A stretch of 31,125 nucleotides of DNA from a bacterium (GTDB lineage Bacteria > Bacteroidota > Ignavibacteria > Kapaibacteriales > UBA2268): the NCBI GenBank assembly GCA_030426865.1, contig JAUHXN010000003.1, positions 1-31,125 of the forward strand, written 5' to 3'. Positions 13,997 through 21,788 of this stretch are shown here, piece by piece. Position numbers and translations under genes: made by a program. The notes under the pieces were generated by a model. The model was not told the origin of the DNA, did no database searches, and worked only from the letters and a program-made list of their open reading frames with translations. How positions within the stretch are numbered: the stretch's first letter is position 1; each line of letters opens with the position of its first letter.

Positions 13997-14725
13997 TTAT
14001 GCCAATATATTTAGCTGTTCGAATGTAGTTTGAAAGCTGTCAATTAGCGATTCTACATTAATAATCTGAGGAGCTATAGCATTAATAGGAATGGCAGTTT
14101 TAAGGGTAAAATCTTTGAGTCTATTAGCTTTTTCTGGGTCTTCCGTAGTATAGTCAGCTATCTGTTCGAATCCATAATCTATAAGTATCGAGCCGTGTTG
14201 TAAAAGCTTATTGCCGAATATTCGTTGTGCAGAGCCAACTATCTTCTTATTATCGTGAGTCAATTCATAACGAGCAGAAGAAGCAAAGCAAGAGACCGAC
14301 CTCTCGTCAGATTTGTAGAAATTCTTGAAGTCAGGATTCGTTTTCACGAAATCAACTTCTAATCCAATATTATTAAGCACTTCTGCTATTAGTGTATGTA
14401 CTTCTTGATACACATAATCCTTAGTGCGAGTATTGTCCAGATGAGTGACTATCGAGTATGTAAGCTCATTTGCGTGAAAGACTCCTCTACCACCAGTCGG
14501 TCTTCGTACGATATCATATCCGTCTTTATAAAGCTTATCTTTTAATATACCGTCATCTTTTTGGTTATACCCAAGCGACAAACACCATGGATTCCAGCTA
14601 TATAGACGAAAAATAGGACTGTCAGTTGGGGAGAGAGACTCCATCAATTCTACATCTTTATTCATATTGAAAAGACCCTCACTAGGAGGGTCTATTATCA
14701 TTCTATATTTTTTTTTGTGGAGCAT
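13997..14725 (-). CDS. LipM-type octanoyl/lipoyl transferase
   Basis: A 242-residue member of the biotin/lipoate A/B ligase fold. It has RRPTGGRGVFHANELTYS (74-91), the acyl-binding lysine region KKIVGSAQR (160-168) and LLQHGSIL (174-181). The middle has SCFASSARYEL with C146 where LipM octanoyltransferases hold their catalytic cysteine (ACFxAPSWYEL in Bacillus). LplA ligases have GxND-type sequence there and lack the cysteine. It therefore more likely transfers octanoate from acyl carrier protein to GcvH or other lipoyl domains than activates free lipoate with ATP. At 242 residues it is shorter than LipM (about 278). Its ATG abuts the stop of ornithine aminotransferase with no gap. Family certain, sub-type moderately sure. 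Confidence 0.85.
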   Translation of the reverse strand: MLHKKKYRMIIDPPSEGLFNMNKDVELMESLSPTDSPIFRLYSWNPWCLSLGYNQKDDGILKDKLYKDGYDIVRRPTGGRGVFHANELTYSIVTHLDNTRTKDYVYQEVHTLIAEVLNNIGLEVDFVKTNPDFKNFYKSDERSVSCFASSARYELTHDNKKIVGSAQRIFGNKLLQHGSILIDYGFEQIADYTTEDPEKANRLKDFTLKTAIPINAIAPQIINVESLIDSFQTTFEQLNILA

Positions 14726-15925
14726 TTATGCGTATTTTTCAACTACTTCTTTGATTCTGTCAAATGCCCAATCTATCTCTTCCCTAGTAATTACCAGAGG
14801 AGGAGCTATTCTAATTACATAGTCATGAGTCTCTTTACAAAGCACTCCTAATCCCATCAAATCCTCGCAATACTTTCTCGCTGGTTCAGTTAGCTCCAAT
14901 CCTATCCAAAGTCCTTTTCCTCTAACTTCTTTGATTTTGCTACTTTTTATAGATTTTAGTTTCTCCTTAAAGTAATTGCCATTGTCAAATGACTTTTGGA
15001 TTAGATTTTCATTTTCTATAACTTCCAAAGCAGCAGTTGCTACAGCTGCACCTAAAGGATTACCACCAAAAGTAGAACCATGATCTCCCGGTCCAAATAC
15101 GCCTAATACTTCATTGTTCGAAAGTACAGCTGATACAGGATAAAACCCACCTGATAATGCTTTACCTATTATTACCATATCTGGAATTACATCTTCATAT
15201 TGATAAGCAAACATTTTACCACTACGTCCTAATCCTGCTTGAATCTCATCAAATGCTAATAAGATATTATGTTGGTCACAAAGCTCTCTTAATTGCTTCA
15301 AATATCCATCTGGTGGAATTATAATACCAGCTTCACCTTGTATAGGTTCTACCATTATACAACAAGTATTTTCATTTATCAATGATTTCACAGATTCTAT
15401 ATTACCATATTCCGAAACAACGAATCCAGGTGTGAACGGTCCAAACTCTTTCTTGTATTGTTCATCAGTCGAAAACCCAACTATAGTAGTAGTTCTACCG
15501 TGGAAATTATCAGATGCAACTATTATCTCAGCTTTGTCTTTAGATATACCTTTATTTCTATATCCCCATCTTCTAGCTGCTTTGATTGCAGTTTCTACAG
15601 CTTCGGCACCACTATTCATTGGCAAAGACATATCGAAGCCAGTCATGTCATTTAGCTTTTTGTAGAGTGCTGGTAATTGATCATTTCTGAAAGCTCTACT
15701 TGTAATAGTGACTTTCTCTGCCTGCTCTTTGAAAGCTTTTAGTATATGAGGATTACAGTGACCTTGGTTTACAGACGAATAAGCAGCCAAACAATCTAAA
15801 TATCGATTATCATCAACATCATAGACCCATACTCCTTCTGCTCTACTGATAACTACATCTAGTGGATGATAGTTATGTGCTCCGTATTTTTCTTCTATTG
15901 CAATTAATTCTTGCGTTTTACTCAT
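14726..15925 (-). CDS. rocD: Ornithine aminotransferase
   Basis: A class III PLP aminotransferase of about 399 residues, matching RocD length. The enzyme moves the delta-amino group of ornithine to 2-oxoglutarate, giving glutamate semialdehyde (pyrroline-5-carboxylate) and glutamate. Visible: the N-terminal motif YGAHNYHPLDVVISRAEG, which is typical of RocD, NSGAEAVETAIK, the PLP aspartate in FDEIQAGLGRSG (D226) and Schiff-base lysine K255 in IIGKALSGG. The frame extends to an ATG at 15973, inside queD. The ATG at 15925 is preferred: it gives the family's usual beginning (MSKTQELI), has an A/G-rich leader, and avoids a 28-base overlap with queD. It sits in the minus-strand run after queD and directly before the LipM-like gene. 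Confidence 0.93.
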   Translation of the reverse strand: MSKTQELIAIEEKYGAHNYHPLDVVISRAEGVWVYDVDDNRYLDCLAAYSSVNQGHCNPHILKAFKEQAEKVTITSRAFRNDQLPALYKKLNDMTGFDMSLPMNSGAEAVETAIKAARRWGYRNKGISKDKAEIIVASDNFHGRTTTIVGFSTDEQYKKEFGPFTPGFVVSEYGNIESVKSLINENTCCIMVEPIQGEAGIIIPPDGYLKQLRELCDQHNILLAFDEIQAGLGRSGKMFAYQYEDVIPDMVIIGKALSGGFYPVSAVLSNNEVLGVFGPGDHGSTFGGNPLGAAVATAALEVIENENLIQKSFDNGNYFKEKLKSIKSSKIKEVRGKGLWIGLELTEPARKYCEDLMGLGVLCKETHDYVIRIAPPLVITREEIDWAFDRIKEVVEKYA

Positions 15926-15945
15926 ATCATTTTCTCTTTCTTCGT

Positions 15946-16365
15946 TTATAAACTTGATTCGCTCTCTGCCCATGCGTCAGCTGTTTCATACACTCTTATT
16001 TTCAATCCCTTCAGATTATCGAATTTCTGAAATTCTGGTTTTAATAATTCTAAAAAATAAGCACTCATATCTTCTGCAGTAGAGAAATTATCAATAATAT
16101 AATGCTTGAACTGATTTTCTTTTAGAAAATTTAACATCAGATCATCTTTACTATCGACAAGAAAAGCGTGATCTATTTTGTCTAGTAGAGGTCTGACTAT
16201 TTTTTCGATATCATAGAAATCAATCAACATTCTATTTTCGTTAACTTCACCTTCTAGCTCCAAAAGCATTTTGTAAGTGTGACCGTGTATATTTTTACAA
16301 GGACCTTCGTGGAATGGCAATCGGTGGCTCATTTCCCAAATAAATTCTTTACCTATTCTTACCAT
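15946..16365 (-). CDS. queD: 6-carboxytetrahydropterin synthase
   Basis: A 139-residue PTPS-fold enzyme. QueD makes 6-carboxy-5,6,7,8-tetrahydropterin from dihydroneopterin triphosphate, an early step to queuosine. The three zinc histidines are H14 (EMSHRL), H27 and H29 (NIHGHTY); the catalytic cysteine C23 precedes them (GPCKNIHGH). D65/H66 (IDHAFL) and E127 (VYETADAWAE) complete the active site. It begins one base after the queF stop, so the two queuosine genes are coupled. The other steps (QueC, QueE, FolE) are not in the window. The C-terminal EtAdAWAE is a normal family ending. Confidence 0.95.
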   Translation of the reverse strand: MVRIGKEFIWEMSHRLPFHEGPCKNIHGHTYKMLLELEGEVNENRMLIDFYDIEKIVRPLLDKIDHAFLVDSKDDLMLNFLKENQFKHYIIDNFSTAEDMSAYFLELLKPEFQKFDNLKGLKIRVYETADAWAESESSL

Positions 16366-16366
16366 A

Positions 16367-16708
16367 TTATTCTTTGATGTATGATGCTACTATTGTCGAA
16401 GTCATACCACCGCGAGTACCCCATTCACTTATTATTTCCATTTCTAAAGGAGCACAAACTGCGACTAAATCATCTAATATCTGATTAGTAATTTCTTCGT
16501 AAAATATACCTTTGTCTCTATATGCCAAGAAGTAATATTTCAAAGATTTTAACTCTACACAAAGTTTATCTGGTACGTAATTAACTATTATATTCCCAAA
16601 ATCAGGTAAACCAGTCATAGGACACACAGACGTAAATTCTGGATTTTCATGAGTTATTGAAAAATATCTGCCCGGTCTTGGATTTTCAAATGTTTCTAAG
16701 TTATTCAT
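16367..16708 (-). CDS. queF: NADPH-dependent preQ0 reductase
   Basis: A 113-residue unimodular (short, type I) QueF, a tunnelling-fold enzyme that reduces the nitrile of preQ0 to the amine of preQ1. The thioimide-forming cysteine C29 is in SVCPMTGLPD, with D36 as proton donor, the substrate glutamate in CVELKSLKYY (E52) and the family WGTRGGM near the end (96-102). The position usually His in FHE of Bacillus QueF is Tyr here (IFYEE, Y70). It leads the run queF-queD-rocD-lipM-like and is divergent from the DUF4301 gene. At 113 residues it is shorter than Bacillus QueF (about 165) but contains the complete catalytic core. Confidence 0.95.
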   Translation of the reverse strand: MNNLETFENPRPGRYFSITHENPEFTSVCPMTGLPDFGNIIVNYVPDKLCVELKSLKYYFLAYRDKGIFYEEITNQILDDLVAVCAPLEMEIISEWGTRGGMTSTIVASYIKE

Positions 16709-16720
16709 TTATGTATTTAC

Positions 16721-16751
16721 TATATTTGTTATTGAATTTAGTTCAAAATTA
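16721..16751. promoter_or_regulatory. Candidate -7 boxes in the queF/DUF4301 gap
   Basis: In the 117-base divergent gap, TAATTTTG on the minus strand (16751-16744) and TATATTTG on the plus strand (16721-16728) both fit TAnnTTTG. The first would serve queF and the second the DUF4301 operon. Neither has a clear TTG at -33, and the gap is very AT-rich, so both are weak. Confidence 0.25.
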
Positions 16752-16825
16752 AGAAATTACCCTATAAATAAAGAAAATAGACTTCTTTATTTTAGCATTG
16801 ACAATCACCAATAAGAATTATTGAA

Positions 16826-18292
16826 ATGAGTATAACAAAAGAATTGACAATAGAAGAACAACTAGAGATATTTAAAAAAGGAATCAAACCCGTTAATGTG
16901 GTTTCACCTTGTCTGCTAGGTAATGGTATAACTAAACTTAGTGATTTTAAAAAAGATGAGTACTATGATGAATTTAAAAAATTACTTATAGAGAAATCTT
17001 GTACTAAGTTTGTCCCTGCTTCAGGAGCAGCTACTCGTATGTTTAGTGATCTTATTGCGCTAAGAAATGAGATGAAGTTTCCAACTATAGATGCTATAGA
17101 GACATCGAATTTGGAAAACAAAGAACAACTAATTCATTTCTTTAAAAATTTGAATCTAATACCATTTTATAAAAAACTGAAAAAAAATCTGAATGAGAAA
17201 TTCAAACTAACTTTTTTAGACAATAGTACTGATTTAACTGAAATAATTAACGCTATATTGGATGATGAAAAACTCGGATTAGCTTCAAAACCTAAAGCAC
17301 TTATACCGTTCCATAATTACTTCGGAATGCTAAGATCGCCAATCTACGAACATATACAAGAAGCAAAGGAGTATATACTAACAAATGGAGTAATCTCAAT
17401 ACATTTTACTGTATCTCAGGAACATCAGAAACAGATTCAGAAGAGAATAAATAGAATATCTAAGTATGAAGTTTTTAATATTAACAGTTCTATAAGCCAT
17501 CAATCATCAAAAACTGATACTATAGCAGTCGATTTGGATAATAATGCTCTTAAAGATGAATATGGAAAATTTCTTACTAGGCCAGGTGGTCATGGGGCAT
17601 TAATTTTTAATTTGAATAATTTGGATACAGATGTTGTATTCATCAAAAATATTGATAACGTAATCACTGTGCCTAATAATAGAGAGTCAAACCAATTTAA
17701 ACAAGTTCTAGCAGGTTATTTTTACTCTATTCAAAAGCAATTATTCGAATTTGCTGAAAGGTATGAAAAAAATCCGTCCGATAAGATATTACATAAAGAA
17801 GTAGTAAAATTCTACAAAGAAACATTTTTTCTAAAAATTGAAAGTGAAAAAATTATAGATTATATCAATAGACCAATTAGAGTTTGTGCTATGGTTAAAA
17901 ATGAAGGTCAACCTGGTGGTGGTCCATATTTTGTTGAAAAAGATGGTGTTATATCAACTCAAATATTAGAAGCTTCACAAATTGATAAGTCTAAACCTGA
18001 GAATATAGAGAAGATTAAAAAATCAACACATTTCAACCCTGTTGATATGATTTGTGGTATAACAGATTATAAAGGTAAAAAATTCAATCTATTAGATTTT
18101 GTTGATGAAAATACTTATTTTGTTTCTCAAAAAACTCACAATGGTAAACCAATTAAAGCATTAGAGCTGCCAGGTCTATGGAATGGAGCTATGTCTAAAT
18201 GGAATACCGCTTTTGTAGAGATGCCGTCAGAGTATTTCAATCCAGTCAAAACAGTTTTTGACTTACTTGATAAGAGACGAATTATAAAATAA
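16826..18292 (+). CDS. DUF4301 family protein
   Basis: A 488-residue cytoplasmic protein recognised as DUF4301, a family largely of Bacteroidota with no assigned reaction. Family marks: KFVPASGAATRMF (61-73), RPGGHGALIFNLNNL (about 252-266), CAMVKNEGQPGGGPYFV (about 352-368) and GAMSKWNTAFVEMP near the end. The SGAATRM and GGHGAL loops look like nucleotide-sugar or phosphate-binding loops, suggesting a nucleotidyltransferase-like fold. That is inference. No signal peptide. It is the first gene of a plus-strand run; the propeller protein begins 16 bases later. Whether the two act together is unknown. Confidence 0.88.
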   Translation: MSITKELTIEEQLEIFKKGIKPVNVVSPCLLGNGITKLSDFKKDEYYDEFKKLLIEKSCTKFVPASGAATRMFSDLIALRNEMKFPTIDAIETSNLENKEQLIHFFKNLNLIPFYKKLKKNLNEKFKLTFLDNSTDLTEIINAILDDEKLGLASKPKALIPFHNYFGMLRSPIYEHIQEAKEYILTNGVISIHFTVSQEHQKQIQKRINRISKYEVFNINSSISHQSSKTDTIAVDLDNNALKDEYGKFLTRPGGHGALIFNLNNLDTDVVFIKNIDNVITVPNNRESNQFKQVLAGYFYSIQKQLFEFAERYEKNPSDKILHKEVVKFYKETFFLKIESEKIIDYINRPIRVCAMVKNEGQPGGGPYFVEKDGVISTQILEASQIDKSKPENIEKIKKSTHFNPVDMICGITDYKGKKFNLLDFVDENTYFVSQKTHNGKPIKALELPGLWNGAMSKWNTAFVEMPSEYFNPVKTVFDLLDKRRIIK

Positions 18293-18308
18293 TTAAGAAT
18301 CATAATTA

Positions 18309-20114
18309 ATGAAAAATATTCTAGTCCTTACCTTTTTATTACTTAGTATGAGTCTTCACGCTATAGAAAATCAATTGCTTTATGACCCATTACCTGGTGA
18401 AGAAGATATTTATCTTGATATTATTTATGATAATATGGGTACGGAAAATAGCTATGACGCATTCATTGCATTACAAAGATTGACTGCAAAGCAATATGCT
18501 AAAAAAGACTTCAAAGCTATGAAAGAGCTATATATAGAATTCAAGAAAGATTTGCCCGAATATTCGGATAAAATTGATAAAATAATTGCTATTCTGTCTG
18601 ATCAAGACTATAAATTAGAAGAAATGAACCTTGGTAGTTATGTTAATACTGAATTTCCAGAGTATAGCCCCACCCCTAATGGGAGTGGCGATAAACTTTA
18701 TTTTACTAGTTATGGTCGCTCTAATGATAATAAAACAGAAGACATATTTATGTCAAAGTTCAAAGATGGTATTTGGCAAATAGCTGAAAAAATTAAAGGT
18801 AAAATTAATACTGATAAAAATATGGAAGCACCTCAGTGTGTTACTACAGATGATAATACATTAATATTCTTTGGCAATCTTGAAGGTAGTTTAGGTAGAG
18901 GTGATTTATTCTATTCAGAGAAAGTTAATGATGATACTTGGGGAGAAGTGCAGCATTTCCCTAGCCCAATTAATTCAGAATATTTTGATTGCGATGCTAA
19001 GATTAATAATAATGGTACCTCTATTGTATTTGTGTCTGATAGACCAGGAGCAACTGGTGACGAGCACAAATATGGCGAATACTATCATGGAAGTATGCAA
19101 GGTAATACTGATATATATGTATCGGTAAAAGATGATGCAGGGAATTGGGGAGAGCCGATTAACTTAGGAAGCACAATAAATACTGAACATGCTGAAAGAA
19201 AACCTTTCTTACATCCAGATGGTATGACTTTGTATTTCAGCTCTAATGGACATCCAGGATTGGGTCGTCTTGATTTGTATATGGCGAAAAGATTATATGA
19301 AGATTCGTGGACTGATTGGTCAGAACCTATAAACATGAGCAAAGAAATAAATTCACCTGGTAATGAAAGAGCAACCATTATCAACACATTTGGCGAACTT
19401 GCTTACTTTGCTACTGCCGAGAGAAAAATTACTTTTGGTGGCTCTGATATTTTCAGTTTTGATGTGCCTGAGCATCTTAGACCAGAACCAGTGGTAATGG
19501 TTAGAGGTAAAGTTACTGATTATCAAGGCAATCCATTGGGGGCAGACGTATTATGGGAAGATTTCCGTAAAAGGAAATTGATTGGTGAGATGAAATCTAA
19601 TCCACTAACAGGGGAATACTCAATTATATTTCCTGTTGGTACAAAGTACAGGTATTATGCATCTAAGGAAGGATATTTCCCATTGTTCAAAAGTTTGGAT
19701 ATTACGGATAGAAAAGATACAATGATTGTTTATCAAGACTTAGTACTTTATACCGAAGATGACGTAGTGCCTGATGAACTTATAGCAGAAAATCAATACT
19801 TAGATGAAGATGCTATTAAGTTAGCAGGAGAAGGTTTATTTGAAGATTTAACTCAATGGACTTGCTGCTATGTAATTATAAACAGTTTACCATCAAAAGA
19901 TGATGCAGATAAACTATTAATAGAATTAGAAAATAATTATTTTGAAAATTTGAGAATTGTACCATTTTACTCTGAAATAGAAGAGATTACTTATTATAGA
20001 GTAGCAACTCAATGTATTGAGTCATACAATTCTTTCAAAGAGTTCAAATATAGGCTTGTAGAATATAATGCCGAATCAAACAATAAATTATTACCATCAA
20101 TTAAATGTGAATAG
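18309..20114 (+). CDS. PorE-like propeller protein with SPOR-like C-terminus
   Basis: 601 residues: Sec signal (cleavage near LHA, residue 18), a helical TPR-like region (about 48-100), and a PD40/WD40-like beta-propeller (about 115-385; blades such as DKLYFTSYGRS, TSIVFVSDRPG, TLYFSSNGHPGLGRLDLY). A carboxypeptidase-regulatory-like domain follows (about 396-480), then a tail (about 518-586) that reads as a SPOR-like domain (YVIINSLPSKDDADKLLIEL...YYRVATQCI). SPOR domains bind denuded septal glycan. The layout up to 480 matches PorE of the T9SS, which instead ends in an OmpA domain and is a lipoprotein. No lipobox is present here. The copy at 21789 shares the front end. Two cysteines, TCCYV, precede the SPOR strand. 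Envelope location is likely; the exact role is unknown. Confidence 0.78.
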   Translation: MKNILVLTFLLLSMSLHAIENQLLYDPLPGEEDIYLDIIYDNMGTENSYDAFIALQRLTAKQYAKKDFKAMKELYIEFKKDLPEYSDKIDKIIAILSDQDYKLEEMNLGSYVNTEFPEYSPTPNGSGDKLYFTSYGRSNDNKTEDIFMSKFKDGIWQIAEKIKGKINTDKNMEAPQCVTTDDNTLIFFGNLEGSLGRGDLFYSEKVNDDTWGEVQHFPSPINSEYFDCDAKINNNGTSIVFVSDRPGATGDEHKYGEYYHGSMQGNTDIYVSVKDDAGNWGEPINLGSTINTEHAERKPFLHPDGMTLYFSSNGHPGLGRLDLYMAKRLYEDSWTDWSEPINMSKEINSPGNERATIINTFGELAYFATAERKITFGGSDIFSFDVPEHLRPEPVVMVRGKVTDYQGNPLGADVLWEDFRKRKLIGEMKSNPLTGEYSIIFPVGTKYRYYASKEGYFPLFKSLDITDRKDTMIVYQDLVLYTEDDVVPDELIAENQYLDEDAIKLAGEGLFEDLTQWTCCYVIINSLPSKDDADKLLIELENNYFENLRIVPFYSEIEEITYYRVATQCIESYNSFKEFKYRLVEYNAESNNKLLPSIKCE

Positions 20115-20123
20115 AGGACTTTT

Positions 20124-21596
20124 ATGAAATATCTATTACTTATTATATTAATTGGAGCATTCTTATTTCCCAATTCTCTAATTTCAAAAAAAACTATTAT
20201 CTGGAATAATGTAGGACAAAAAGAAGTCATTACTAAAGATTTAGACTTTGACATGATTTATGGGCAAGCAAACCCTGAAAATACTAGAATCCAGTTAAAA
20301 TCTAGTGCAAAGGAAGGGGAGTTTGTTTTAGAATTAGTTAAGTATGAACCGCCTTCTCGTAGCTCTAAATCATCTGAAATTAGTAGCTCTGTTTCGAATG
20401 AAGAATTAAAAAAATTGGAACTTCAAATTGAAGAATTAAGACAAGCTAATAAAACTTCTCTTGATATAATAGAGCAAGACAAAAAATTTAATGAAAGATT
20501 AAAAGAAACAAGCGAGAAAAAGAAAACTGATATAAACGAGGTTGAAAATTTTGAAGATGTAAAACTTGCCTTAAAAGAAAAAATTAAAAACATAGACACT
20601 CAAATCACTGATAAAGAACAAGAAATCCAAAACAATAATGATATTATAAAAGAAACTCAAATTAAAATATTAGAATTAGGAGATAGCGACCAAGATAAAA
20701 GGAAAAAAGAGGAGTACAATACATTAATAAAAAAGATAGAAGCTCAAAACAGATATTTAGAAAAAGAGATTAAGCTTCTAGCTGTGGACAAACAGCTTTT
20801 AACTGCTGATTTAGATTTGATAAAAGTTGAACTTGAAAGACAAAAGCAATTAACTTACTTTTTGATGCTGATTGCTGGAATAGTCTTATTATTTGCTATT
20901 ATTCTATACTTCAGATTCAGATTGGAGCGAAGATTAAAAAATATAATCGATGCAGAGAAGAAAGAATCAGAAAGATTACTGCTTAATATTTTACCTTTGA
21001 AAATTGCTAATAGATTAAAGCAAAACGAGCATTCTATTGCTGACTATTTTGATACAGCGTCTATTGTATTTATTGATTTAGCTGGCTTTACAAATTACTC
21101 AAGTTCAAGGAAACCAGGCGAGATTGTAGAAATGTTAGATGCTATATTTAAACATTTAGATTCCTTAGCTGATAAATATCATCTTGAGAAGATTAAGACT
21201 ATTGGTGATGCTTATATGGCTGCCTCAGGAATTCCTGAAAAGAATGAAAAACATGCAATTAATGCTGCGATGTTTGCGATTGAAGCTAATAACTATTTTA
21301 ATAAGAATACCTCGGACGAAGGCAATGCAATAAAGGCAAGGATAGGAATTGGCTCAGGGGATGTTGTAGCAGGAGTAATTGGTACTAGAAAATTTGCCTA
21401 TGATTTATGGGGTGATGCTGTTAATACTGCAAGTAGGATGGAAAGTAGTGGGGTTGTTGGTAAAATCCAGATTAACGAAAAGTTTAGAGATGAACTGCTT
21501 AGTCAAATGAATGGCAGTAAGATTAATATTGAAGAAAGAGGTGAAATTGAAATTAAGGGTAAAGGTAAATTAAAAACATTCTTTATTAATGATTAA
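20124..21596 (+). CDS. Membrane class III adenylate cyclase
   Basis: 490 residues. A Sec-type signal or first membrane segment (residues 2-21) is followed by an extracytoplasmic part with a long coiled coil (about 93-240). A membrane helix (about 243-265) leads to a short linker and a class III cyclase domain (about 285-488). Catalytic residues are present: metal aspartates D318 (FIDLAGFTNY) and D362 (KTIGDAYMAASG), adenine-selecting K358 and D431 (LWGDAVNTASRM), transition-state N434/R438. The K/D pair points to ATP and cAMP. The start has GAGGA 8 bases upstream. It lies 9 bases after the SPOR-tailed propeller gene and before a 53-residue lipoprotein, so envelope state may be the input to the coiled coil. 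The signal itself is unknown. Confidence 0.93.
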   Translation: MKYLLLIILIGAFLFPNSLISKKTIIWNNVGQKEVITKDLDFDMIYGQANPENTRIQLKSSAKEGEFVLELVKYEPPSRSSKSSEISSSVSNEELKKLELQIEELRQANKTSLDIIEQDKKFNERLKETSEKKKTDINEVENFEDVKLALKEKIKNIDTQITDKEQEIQNNNDIIKETQIKILELGDSDQDKRKKEEYNTLIKKIEAQNRYLEKEIKLLAVDKQLLTADLDLIKVELERQKQLTYFLMLIAGIVLLFAIILYFRFRLERRLKNIIDAEKKESERLLLNILPLKIANRLKQNEHSIADYFDTASIVFIDLAGFTNYSSSRKPGEIVEMLDAIFKHLDSLADKYHLEKIKTIGDAYMAASGIPEKNEKHAINAAMFAIEANNYFNKNTSDEGNAIKARIGIGSGDVVAGVIGTRKFAYDLWGDAVNTASRMESSGVVGKIQINEKFRDELLSQMNGSKINIEERGEIEIKGKGKLKTFFIND

Positions 21597-21608
21597 AAGG
21601 AATATTAC

Positions 21609-21770
21609 ATGAATTCAAAATTAGGGTATCTAAGTATTTTAATTTTATTATTTATTTATTCTTGCAGTCTTTTTGACCCTAATAAAGAATCGGAGGTTTT
21701 AGATGCTATTCCACCTAAAGGGTATAATCCTATATTTGATTTACAAAACGAAAAAAGAATTATTAAATAA
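21609..21770 (+). CDS. 53-residue lipoprotein
   Basis: An ATG at 21609 with AAAGGA upstream opens a 53-codon frame ending in TAA at 21768-21770. It has a hydrophobic signal (YLSILILLFIYSC) with a lipobox ending at C19, followed by a 34-residue mature part (SLFDPNKESEV..., containing PPKGYNPIFDL). Size and sequence have no recognised family. It is 12 bases after the cyclase stop and 18 before the OmpA-tailed propeller gene, hence on the same transcript. A role as a small lipid-anchored partner of the envelope proteins is a guess. Confidence 0.7.
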   Translation: MNSKLGYLSILILLFIYSCSLFDPNKESEVLDAIPPKGYNPIFDLQNEKRIIK

Positions 21771-21788
21771 ATAAACAAACAATTATAA

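Noticed and set aside
15926..15973. Longer rocD start at 15973
   Set aside because: It adds 16 residues absent from the family, overlaps queD, and the ATG at 15925 gives the normal beginning.
16367..16708. Inactive QueF because FHE reads FYE
   Set aside because: Catalytic C29, D36 and E52 are intact, and the substitution alone does not show loss of function.
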